From contig OZ059896.1 of NCBI GenBank assembly GCA_964057225.1, forward strand, positions 9,734,001-9,798,000: DNA of 64,000 bases, given 5' to 3'. Source of the DNA: Auanema rhodensis. Lineage: Eukaryota; Nematoda; Chromadorea; Rhabditida; Rhabditidae. A model generated the notes under the pieces. The model saw only the letters and a list, made by a program, of their open reading frames with translations. It had not been told where the DNA came from and did no database searches. A program made the position numbers and the translations under genes. Within the stretch, counting starts at the first letter, position 1. Each line of letters opens with the position of its first letter. This document shows, in pieces, positions 39,174 to 50,172 of the stretch.

Positions 39174-40018
39174 ACTGCGAAGATGATAGTGAATTGAAAC
39201 TAACTGATATTATCTAAAAAAGTGTTGTTTTCATTTTTTTTTCTTTTTGTTTTACAAGTTATAAATTATAGATGTGCATGTAGTATACATATATACATAT
39301 TAATATAAATTTAGAAGAAAAGGCAGATTATTCAAATCACTTTTCGAAGATTAGACTGTTGAGCTAAGATCAATAATAAGGAAATCAAAATGATACAATA
39401 AAAACCTATTAATCTATTTCAACAACGTTTTAGAAAGTTAGATAACAATATAAGCAAATGAATATTAATATACTAATCATATTGATGTTGTTTTTTTGCG
39501 CGAAATTCAATCAAACATAAATTGGCTCTTCCATAATATACTCCAATAGGATTCATGATTATTTGGTTTTTTCAACTCTTTTCTTTAAAATAAAATTTCT
39601 AATGTCACGTAGTAACATTGTTATAAGCTATATTTTTGATTCAAGCTTGAAGAAGTTAATTGAATTGCTATATTTTCAGGATAGGTGTTATAACTTGTAA
39701 ATATACTTGACTTTAAACTGAATTAATTCCATTTTAATTTATTGTTTATTGATTATCATATGAAATGCTAGACATATTTAGCTCATATGGTACTTTATTT
39801 TATTTTGTCTGGACTTTACAATGTATTGGAACGTCTACATGATATTTAATTTCCTAGAAACACGTTAGATATTTCAAAATTAATATTGGCTATTATTCTT
39901 ATTGCTACGATAGTAACAGAATTTATAATCTTGATAAAATAAGTTTATAATAATATCTAATGTCAAAATGAAAGTTAAATATAAATATAGTATATATGTA
40001 TATACATATATGTATATA

Positions 40019-40764
40019 CAGTCCTGTGCGATGAAGGTTGCACACCCACTAGAATCCCTTATACCTTCTCAGACAAACTACAAAAATTCAGAAAAAATAT
40101 ATTTTGGATGTTAAAAAACGATAATGAATTCAGAAAAAATCTTTAAAGTTTTAAAAATCATGTTTAAAAGTATTTTCTGAAGTCTCCGAAATTTTCATAA
40201 ACTGCTTGAAGTCTTCTTTCATGAATTTCATGAGTTTCATAAAAACTTCAGATATAATCTTTTAATAGAATGTTAGGAACACACTAAACGTCAATTTTTC
40301 TTTTAAACGGGAGAATTTGGTTGTACGTCAACCAAGTTCTCTTCATAGATATTCAGTAAGATTCAGATGCTGAAGCTTACTTGTTTGAAGCTATGCCATA
40401 GGAAAAACTTGGTTATTGATCGAGCTCTGTGCTCAGAATGATTTAAAGATATTTCTAATAAATTAACTTCTTTCCTAATCTCAAATTTTGTTATATTAAG
40501 ATGAATTATTCAAAATAGTTAAAAAACACTATTTTTCTTTATAAATTTAGAAAACAATATTGAAATCAGTTTTTATTATATTAACATATATTTTGACTGA
40601 ATATAAACTATATAAACTAGAATGTTAGGAACACACTAAACGTCAATTTTTTGAAATTAAAAAAGCAAAATTTTTGAAATTAAAAAAAAATTTGTTTTTG
40701 TAGTTTGAAGGGTTTTTCTGGAGCCTCTAACATAGGGATGTGCAACCTTCATTGCACAGGACTG
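40019..40764 (+). mobile_element. Non-autonomous Tc1/mariner-like element, copy 1
   Basis: Inverted termini CAGTCCTGTGCGATGAAGG at the left and its near-perfect reverse complement at the right (CCTTCATTGCACAGGACTG), flanked on both sides by TA, the Tc1/mariner target duplication. At 746 bp with no ORF it cannot be autonomous. Its interior matches copy 2 (42700-43398) in reverse orientation, for example the segment with ATATTAACATATATTTTGAC. It carries an internal 34-bp direct duplication (40266-40299 and 40618-40651). Confidence 0.85.
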
Positions 40765-40771
40765 TATGTTA

Positions 40772-41503
40772 GATGTGCGCAAAAGTTTCTGGCCATCCGC
40801 ATTAAAATTTGAATAAGAATTTCAAAATTAAAAATAGCCATAAACCAAATTTATAATTATATTTGTTAAAGTATTTTTAATTGAAATTATTAAAAAAATT
40901 TCATTTTTCATCTTTTAATTTTCCGAAATGGCTTTCTACTATACTCACATGCGTTATTGTTTTGAGCTGTATTTCAAGCAAGGTTTGAATGCTTTGAAAG
41001 CTCATAATCTTTTTCAAATCACTTATGTTAGAGATATTACTACTTATAGTATCTGTATATGAAATTATTTATCACTCCTGGTGAAGCAGTACCTCTAAAT
41101 TCTAAAACCAAAAAATTGACCCCCGTAAACGTGATGTTATGTTATTTTTGGGATGACAAAGGAATATTTTATTAGGAAATTGTTGAATTAAGATGAGATG
41201 TTGATTACTAGGATCAATTCTGAACAAATTCAACGGTGTTTCATTAAAACGCCCACGCACACCGAAGAAAATCTTTCTTCTACATGACAACGCGCGGCAT
41301 CATCTGGACTAGGACGTGTGTTGAATTGTGGAGAAGAAACGATATAAGCTCCTAAAACATATACCTATTCACCAGACCTTGCTTCTTCTGAATATCAAAA
41401 CAAAATAAATAGTAATATTTTTATAAGTTTCTGGAAACACGTTTTGAAATTATGAGGTGAATGCATGTGGGCGCGAAGAGGGCCAGGAACTTTTGCGCAC
41501 ACC
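40772..41503 (+). mobile_element. Decayed mariner element
   Basis: Termini GATGTGCGCAAAAGTTTCTG at the left and CAGGAACTTTTGCGCACACC at the right are inverted repeats flanked by TA. Inside, about 41120-41400, a broken reading frame resembles the C-terminal half of a mariner transposase (VML-x-FWDDKG, then a FFYMTTR stretch at the position of the LHDNARPH block, then a YSPDL-like remnant). Several stops and frameshifts make it inactive, and 732 bp is far below a complete mariner (about 1.3 kb), so the 5' half of the transposase is lost. It starts only 7 bp after the neighbouring element ends. Confidence 0.8.
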
Positions 41504-42699
41504 TAATATACATATATATTTAAGTTGTATAGTGAAAAAAGAGCAAAAATGTGTTTCACTTGTAGTAAATATTATTTAGAATATAGCCAGCAAAAATGTT
41601 CATCAAATAATTTTTAGGTTGAAGGTTAAATCTTACAACCTGAAACTTGAGAAGAATTACAAGTCAAATTCTTAAACGAGATATAAATTCAATTTTATGA
41701 GTAAAATAACAAATAATCTTAAAGTTTACAGAAACAAAACTGACATGATCAGGTATTCAATATATCAAGTACATAAACTAAGTTGTTTAGTACAATTAAA
41801 ATCCACCTGAGGCAACTTTTCAATTCTTTTGTAAAAGCAGTTAAACTTTTAATTATAGTCTAGAATAATAAGATGTTGATAATAGAAATTGTGCTAGATA
41901 ATGAAAAAAGTGGATGAATATACATATGTAAATTAGGAATTAGCAGCCTATCAAAGTTAAAAACATAAAATAATTGTTAAAACATTGGAACATATTTTAT
42001 AAAATTAATTTAAAATAAATAAAAAAACTTTGTATAAAAAGTAAACCATGCACATTGAGAGTATAACTATGATTATTATGAGCATAGATGATTGAATTCT
42101 ACTTTACTTTTCTATGTCACATTCCCAGCATCAGCAATTTGTTATACAAAGAGCATCATCTCTAACTCTCTCACTCGAACACACATTTCTGGAAACTATA
42201 GGTGAGATCATGAAGATTAGGGTGTTCCTACGTTAGATAAGGAAGTTCTGAGAGAAAACTATGTGAGAAAGTATAACATTTCAGTGTGATATAGTAGATT
42301 TTACCAAAATAAGACGTCAAATAGTGGATCTCGTTTAACAAAAGTTAAAAAAAATGTCTAATAATATTCTACTACTTATTCTATTATTTAATACAACTTA
42401 TTCATAAACATTTTATTGCATAAAACAATATAGAAAGAATGCTTCATTTCTGCCTATTCTTTTTTTTGTATGTATATTATAAATAATCTTATGAAATTGA
42501 TGTAATGAAGTTAAAAGTTCAAAAGTATATGTATATATTAATATTATATAACTAATGCTATTACTTTTGAATAGTCGTTAAGGAAAGTTATAAGTATCAC
42601 ATAAATGAATCAGAATTATCCTTCAAGTAAATGTGTGTGAGGGGAAAAAAGGAAATATTCTACGTATACTAACTAATTATAAATATATAAATATACATA

Positions 42700-43398
42700 C
42701 AGTCCTGTGCAAAAAACCTCGGACAAAAATATCTTAGAGGCCCCAGAAACCCCTTCAAACTACAAAAAAATTTTTTTTTTAATTTCATAAGTTTCGTAAT
42801 GTCACATAGTATATATTCAGTCAAAATATATGTTAATATAATGAAAATTGATTTCAATATTTTTTTCTAAATTTATAAGGAAAAATAGTGTTTTTTGACT
42901 ATTTTGAATAATTCATCTTAATATAACAAAATTTGAGATTAGGAACATGTTAATTCATTAAAAAATATTTTAAAATGATTCTAAGCACAAAGCTCAATCA
43001 ATAACTAAGTTTTTCCTATGGCATAGCTTCAAACAAGTAAGCTTCAGCATCTGAATCTTACCGAATATCTATGAAGATAACTTGGTTAACATACAACCAA
43101 ATTCTCCCGTTTAAAAGAAAAATAGACGTTTAGTGTATTCCTAACATTCTATCAAAAGATTATTTCTGAAGTCTTGATGAAACTTCTGAAATTCAAGAAA
43201 GAAGACTTCTAGCAGTTTATGAAAATTTCGGAGACTCCAAAAAATACTTTTGAACATGATTTTTAAAACTTTAAAGATTTTTTCTGAATTCGTTATCAAT
43301 TTTTAACACTCAAAATGTATTTTTTCTGATTTTTTGTAGTTTGTCTGAGAAGGTATAAGGGATTCTAAAAGTTGTCCGAGGTTTTTTGCACATGACTG
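42700..43398 (-). mobile_element. Non-autonomous Tc1/mariner-like element, copy 2 (inverted)
   Basis: Starts with CAGTCCTGTGCAAAAAACCT and ends with TTTTTTGCACATGACTG; TA on both sides. Inner terminal sequence differs from copy 1 (AAAAAACCTCGGACAA versus a GATGAAGGTTG-type end) although both share the outer ten or so bases and the middle. Its body is the reverse complement of copy 1. It lacks the 34-bp internal duplication of copy 1. No coding capacity. Confidence 0.8.
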
Positions 43399-43716
43399 TA
43401 CATATGTAAGCATATAAATAAAGGGAATTTAACTTCATGAAGTCAGCTGATTTAATCAAAACATTATTAGTTTTTTTTTCTCTCATAGTACCATGCAATA
43501 TAATTGTGGATAAATATTATTAAAATCATGTTTCTAATCCAAGATGCATATTTCAAAGCTAATTGCCTCCAACAAGTAGAAATAGTTTGATTAAGTTGGA
43601 AGGACGTAGCAAAATGTAAAATATACAAAGGAAAAATATTTTCTCTTCAAATGTGAGGGATAGCATATCTCTTGATCTTCCTACTTCATCTAGTTACTTT
43701 GGTCATGAAGTGTGCT

Positions 43717-45904
43717 TTATTCTATTTTTCCTACAATTGTTGATGGAGCTGGACCGACGAGTTTTTTTTTGACAAAAAGTCCCAGTAGCACTTGCCGAAC
43801 CTAGAACAAACAATATCAGCTTCAACTTAAAAGATATGATAACCTGCTTGTGAAATAGTAAAATAACCAAACTATTCATTGATGCATTGAGTGCCATACT
43901 AATACCAATCACAAGAAATACTGGATTAAAATCAGGCGAAGATAAGTTCAAAAATTTAGGTAAAATTCGAAAAGATGTCCATTCTATCAAATGAAAGGAA
44001 GAGACAGCAAAAGATTGTAAGGCAAACCTAAAATAAAAAATATTGAATTTCTAAACTTCTGAACTTCTTTTCAGAATCATACATAAGTTCTCGTTTACGT
44101 TTGACTGCTTGATTTGTTTCCCCAAATGCTTTTGATGTTTTAATTAAATGTATTAAAATCTGCAATAAAAACCTTAAATTATCAATACATTTTTCAATTT
44201 TATGAAATATTTTTATTTGTAATTTGGTGTATGTGAAAAGTTATTTGGTTTACTAGTGTTTCATGATAATTCACAAATATGTTGACAAATCATAAAAAGT
44301 AGAAAGTAAAATGATTTTTAAGAAACGTGGAGGAGGAGTAGGAGAGCAACAACGATTTGTTCCCAGAAATACTAATGAGATATACACCCTAATCAGGGAA
44401 TATTCTGCAAAAAGAGCAAAATTACATCTGCTTGATCTTGATCTCCGATATACTTTCAAACGTTCGGAAAACGCAGAGAATTAACTTATTGCTGAAACTA
44501 ATTGCTCATATACATACATGTACACACTCATATGTGAGAGAATATAGAGATCACTTTGGAAGACGTTTCGCTAATTTTCTGAAGATATCAAACCAAAAAT
44601 TTATAAAAAGCTCAGTTATAAGAAGAAATATAGGATTTTTTTTCATAAAAGTATTATATCTTTTTTCTATTTCAAGTCAAATAAATCATTCCGAACATTT
44701 AAGAAAATAAAGGAGAAAAAATAGAATTCAAGCTGAAAAAAAACAATAAAATAAAAATAAATGTGTTTCATGTTTCAAAATTTTCTGAAACTTGCAAGTT
44801 CACTTTGATCTGCATAGAGCAAGTATATCTATGCTAAAATACCATATGAAATAAACATTTTTTGCAATATAAATAAAAACACAAATAGAAAAAAAACAGT
44901 ATGCAAAATGTATGGTTAATGTGCTTTAATTGAAGAGCATTCGTGGCAATGTTTGATCTATAGTCAAGAATACATTGAATAATTCATTTTCGATTGAAAC
45001 TTTTCCATAGCTGTCATACAGCTTGGTACATATATAACTGTTTTAAAACAGTTTATATATTAAAAACATATGGTAATATGATTGTCAAAAATAAATTATT
45101 GCAAACATACGTAAACATAGCAAAATAGTGAGCATGCAGATGCAGATATATTCAAAGGCATATACACAATAATATTTGAATAGTTTGTAGTAACATTGTC
45201 CTTCACTTGAAAACTGTAAGCAAAAATGAGCCTATTGAAAGACATTCTAAAATTAATATTATTAATAAAATTAATTTTCAAATTGCATTGGTTACTGGCA
45301 GCATGGGAAGATATATTGGCATATAATAGTTAAGATCAAGCATACAGCTACAATTACAATATTCATAATGATTGTTTTTTTTAGAGTAAATATATTCCAA
45401 TATGGATGACAAACAATAATTAATCTAAGATTTATATAAATAAGTGTTAATATAAGTGTTTATTAAATATTTTGAAGATAACCTGTTAATTGATATGAAT
45501 ACATTGAATATATTTACTGAAAACCATGACCAAACTCCCAAAAATATAGCACATTGACCGAATATACCATTTCTACCTCCAGGAAAGATATAATCCTACA
45601 ATATTTCAAATAATTCTTTAAGAAAATTTATATATACATACTCCTGCAAGTGTTACAGGAACAAGATAAAATAAAAATGAAAATAATAGCAATATATCCA
45701 TAATGATATGTCCAGCAGATATAACATATAAAGTATGTCTAAATGATTAATTAATTAATTATTTAATTTGAAAAACATGAATTACCTTTTTCGTTTAGCT
45801 AAATACACAACAATTATTGATGTTAAACAACATACAGTAAACAAACATAATATCAATATTCCAAAAGGAATAGCTACAGCAAGCTTAGTGTTATCTTCTG
45901 CCAT
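43717..45904 (-). CDS. Seven-transmembrane chemoreceptor, Srx-like (copy 2)
   Basis: Paralogue of copy 1 with matching landmarks: MAEDNTKLAVAIPFGILILC at 45904 (TM1), YVISAGHIIMDILLLFSFLF (TM2), YIFPGGRNGIFGQ, FISINRLIIVCHPYW, IFPCCQ, AYSFQVKDNVTTNYSN, third loop AVKRKRELM, HLIEWTSFRILPKF and LNASMNSLVILLFHKQ. The last coding exon begins after a 43-nt intron with VRQVLLGLFVKKKLVG, corresponding to the post-TM7 segment of copy 1, and stops at 43717. The intron between the TM5 exon (about 45110-45260) and the third-loop exon (about 44160) is nearly 1 kb, much longer than in the paralogues. No disabling change was seen. Confidence 0.75.
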
Positions 45905-47741
45905 TTGTATCTTGATCGGATGTGCTAAAATAGTAAAATAATCCCTAATATACTTTGATGTAAATAATATTTTACTTTATAAGTATAAACATATACTATA
46001 TATAAGTTAGTTAAGTGAATAAACATAACTAAAGATATTATAAGCTGAGTAATAAGTTATTATAAAATATATTAAATAATAGTTAACAACTATTGTATTA
46101 TATAACAATTTTTATTAGAAAACATTAGAAAATTGCCAAAAATAAAATGTACAATATTGGTGTTAATTGATTGTGAAAAACAGTTAAGAATTAAGCTTAT
46201 ATGTATCTGAGTAGTGACTAAAAACATTCAAAATAATTATTTGATTAAGAATGTTCTTTCAATCAGAATATATACATGAAACTGTTTTTCAAAACAGTTC
46301 ATTATATAAAGTAAGTTAGTATTTGCAATTTCTTCTATTATTTTAATATAAAAACATTTATTATTTATGAATTTTATCAGAAAATGGAAATAATGCGACG
46401 TGGTGCTATGTTCAAACAATATTTAGATCTTCAAGAAAAGTAGTAGTTAAATGTTGATTCTATTGTATTGAGTTGAATATTAATTCAATTGTCTATTTTT
46501 AATTGATTTTCTGATATTGGGTTTTAAATAGATTGCATAAATTAAATTATTATACATAGATCACGTCATATATAGTATAAGCTTCTTCGATATTTCAAAA
46601 CAATTTTTGAATTTTTATGAAATATGATCTTTTCAACAATGATTGAAGTAATAAATATTTCCTAAATAATTACATTTATATATATATATATATATATATA
46701 ATTTTTAAAATTTTACTTTTGTTACCGTCATGTGCTGTTCAAGCTGTCTCTGTACAGCTTCCGTATTTTGGCACCTTGTTACGCTCGCTCTACCTCGCAC
46801 CTCCTTAATTTCCGCAATCCACCATTCTTAGTTGTCAATTTACTTATATAAGCATTTTAAATTAATTTTACAAATCAAATTAATCTGTCTTAGATCACAA
46901 ACATCATATTGTTTCCAATAAAAATGATTCTAAATATAAAGTTTGATATTAAGACATGAACATTAACGTTATAGTAGTATAGTAATCATTAAGAATTTTA
47001 TAATTTCTTCTTAAAATAAGAATATTTAATTCCTGGAAGTAATCTCTACTAAAACATATACTTAAGTTTAACTTCATTGTAGATCAAAGAATGTTTGAAT
47101 GTAACTATAATGACCAATTTTTCTACAAAGAATATATTTTCAAAAACTTTATTAATTTATTATAATTTATAAGTTTATATAGTTTGCAAAGAAGTCATAT
47201 AGCTTGACAAGGTTAGGCAATTGATGGTAAAGAAATATACTTATAAGATCAGAAACTAAATATTTTCTCAGAATTTTCTTTTAATTTTAGTTGCTATAAT
47301 ATTACTGGGAATTGAAAAGAACTTCATTCATATGTCTATTATAGTTCAAAAAAATATTTACTAGAATTGATGATAAATGGAATTAAATGAATACAAGTAC
47401 TATATAAGTAATTAATATGAAATAGTCTTCATTTTATTAATTTAATGTTATTTTATATTCAAAAAATGAGACCTCTAGAGCTGCATATCATTGAGCTGAT
47501 GGACATTGACAATTCCCCCAAGCAACTAGACAGTATTACTTCATTAAAACAAAAAAATATATTTTAAATAATATAGTTTCTGTTTAATAATTATTCAAAA
47601 AGCTTAAAGTATTTTTGATTGTATTGGGGATTACCTGTTAAAATCAAAATATTAACATACATTAACTAATTATATAATATAAATATTTTATTATTTTAAC
47701 TACTAACAAATATATAAAATACATAAACAAATATATAACTT
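45905..47741. other. Intergenic AT-rich region
   Basis: Upstream of receptor copy 2 and downstream of copy 3. Contains an AT microsatellite at about 46676-46700 followed by a short GC-richer patch (46725-46820). No ORF or RNA gene recognised. Confidence 0.4.
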
Positions 47742-49299
47742 CTAATCTCCAGATCTCATGGAAGAAACATTCAGTGTTGTTGCATGAACTCGTGATCCTT
47801 TCACCGGCACGATCGAACGTATCAGAATTGATCGAACCTTAAATAATTTCAGATTAACAAGATTCAAAAAAAAAAATCACGGAAGTACTGAGTATATTAT
47901 AATATTATAAACTATTTTATTATAATTTAAATTATATTTAAAATTTGTCATGATATCAGATTTTATATATAGTTTTAAAATGAAAAAGGTATAACGATGA
48001 TTAAATTGTCAATAATTTTAATTTTAAAATAAAAATTGAATTACCTCTTGGTTGAATATCATATATACAACACTATTCATAGTAGCATTAATAGTTAAAC
48101 TAAATCCAACAATCAAAAAATATGGATCAAATTCTTTAGCTGATAAATTAACAAAATAAGGTAAAATTCGAAAAGATGTCCATTCTATTAAATGAAATAA
48201 TGACACAGCAAAAAATTGTAAGGCAAATCTGAAAGTTTTTTCATAAATTTTCAAATATATTTGGTATAAAACATACAATAATTCTCTTTTATGTTTCCTC
48301 CGTTGTCCTTGTACAAGAGATATTGTTTTAGAAGATTTTGCCAAATTATAAAAAATCTGAAATAGCATAATTAGTATAAAATTACGAAAATATCATAAGA
48401 ATGTTTTTTGACTTTGAATGTAAAACAAGTAATAAGACTTATTCACAATTTAAAATATATTTATATGTATATCTATACATGTAACTTACACCAGCATAAC
48501 AGATTACGGCACAAAGTGATGATCCAATATTTATTGGTGTATTTATAATATAATTACTATAGTTAGTAACACCTTCTATCACAATATAGTTATATGCCAT
48601 CAGATGATGATTAAGCATAATTCTGAAATTATTAAAAATTTAATTAAAATTATTTAATTTTTAAATATTACGGGCAACATGGTAAAAAAAATTGTGCGAA
48701 TAACGCCAATGTAGTTCCAGTAATTATAATTAAAATAACAATAATTCCAGTATTTCGAAAAGTGAAAAAATCAACATATGGAAAACAAACAACAATAAAT
48801 CTGATAAAATTCATAATTATATATTATATTTATAAACGAATAATACCTATTAATAGCCATTAAAATATTAAAAATTCCGACAGTTAACCATGACCATTCT
48901 ACTGCGAATGTGGCTAGTTGACCAAAAACACCAAAACGCCCTCCAGGAAAAATATAAGCCTAAAATCTTACATGTGAAAAAAAACAAATGTATACAAAAT
49001 AACTTACACTAGCATAAGCTATAGGAATAAGATAAAATAAAAAAGCTGATATTAAAATGAGATCCATACAAATGTGTCCAGTTGAAATCAAATAAATAGG
49101 TTTCCTAAAATAAAACATTAAAAATGATTTAAATTTATTAATAAATTAAATAATATTAATAAAAAGTATATATAAACTACCTTTTTCCAAATGCTAAATA
49201 TGCAACTGTTGCGAGTACAAGTGAACAGAGAATGAACGCTAAGATGAGAGCAACACCAAAAACGATAGTAATATCTCGTTTAATATGATTAATTTCCAT
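47742..49299 (-). CDS. Seven-transmembrane chemoreceptor, Srx-like (copy 3)
   Basis: Third paralogue. Starts MEINHIKRDITIVFGVALIL at 49299 and ends NVSSMRSGD at 47742. Landmarks: YLISTGHICMDLILISAFLF (TM2), YIFPGGRFGVFGQLATF, MAINRFIVVCFPY, FLPCCP, LMAYNYIVIEGVTNYSN, third loop QRRKHKRELLY, HLIEWTSFRILPYF, INATMNSVVYMIFNQEVR. Most introns are below 120 nt. It appears intact. Sharing the TM6 EWTSFRILP block and the exon boundaries with the other two indicates local tandem duplication. Confidence 0.8.
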
Positions 49300-50172
49300 T
49301 ATTATTTATTACAATATTTAATATTATAGTTATTATTATTATATTTTCTAAATCAATAAGAATTAAAATTAAAAATATTAAATGAAAAGAAAATATAAAT
49401 ATTTTGATAGAAAAGCTAACATATAAAAGCAAGGATATGCGGAGAATGTGTATTATATGATATGCTGGATGAAAAAATATCTGAAGGCGGTCCACAATGT
49501 TTTTCGATCTCAGCAATTGCAAAGTGTAGGTATGGTGGCTGTGAATCTGAAAGTTAGTTTTTGGTTCCTAATTATATGTGAGTCTTCTGTACAAAATGGG
49601 ATGGAAAACAGCAAAAAAAAATATATACCAATATGAGTGCAGATTTTATCATTAATTATGAAATTAACATTTGCTTCCAGACCAGAAGAATCAGAAAAAT
49701 TCTTTTCCTTCAAATATCGTCAAAGCAACTGGAAGAAACAAAATGAAATAATTTTTCCGAACAGTGGATTACGCTTATAGTTAAGTGTATTGTCTATAAA
49801 TAACTGAAATTGTACCCCAGTGATTTATAAAAATCTATTCTGTAGAGAGTAATTCGAAGTTCTTTGAACTTTAAGTAAAATAGCTTTTTGATTAAATGGT
49901 TTATACATATATTTCGTATATTTCATATAGTTAAAATAGAAGTAGAAGTACAGTATGCACTTTCAATTGAATATGCATTAAGTACTTATTATATGCGGCG
50001 AAATTGAAAACTTATTTTTATTGAAAAAATAACTTTAAGTTTTGATGTAAATTATTTAAAATATCTTTAACTAATATATAAATTAACACAGTATTATGAA
50101 AACGAATTTATTAAATATAAATTATGATCAGAAATCATTATAAGTAACAAGCTTGTATCACATTATTTGATT
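49300..50172. other. Intergenic region upstream of chemoreceptor copy 3
   Basis: AT-rich, 870 bases, no gene seen; lies between the 3' end of the amine oxidase gene and the start of receptor copy 3, both on the minus strand. Confidence 0.4.

Larger units (their letters stand above)
39174..43716. other. Expanded gap with transposon debris
   Basis: This 4.5-kb gap between receptor copies 1 and 2 holds the three transposon-derived elements listed separately (40019-40764, 40772-41503, 42700-43398). The rest (39174-40018, 41504-42699, 43399-43716) is AT-rich with no gene I can support. Confidence 0.6.

Noticed and set aside
39970-40020. TATA-rich run before the transposon as a promoter
   Set aside because: It is a simple TATATA repeat and a plausible Tc1/mariner insertion target; nothing is transcribed from it that I can see.
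46720-46830. Possible tRNA or snRNA in a GC-richer patch
   Set aside because: No cloverleaf or internal B-box could be fitted.
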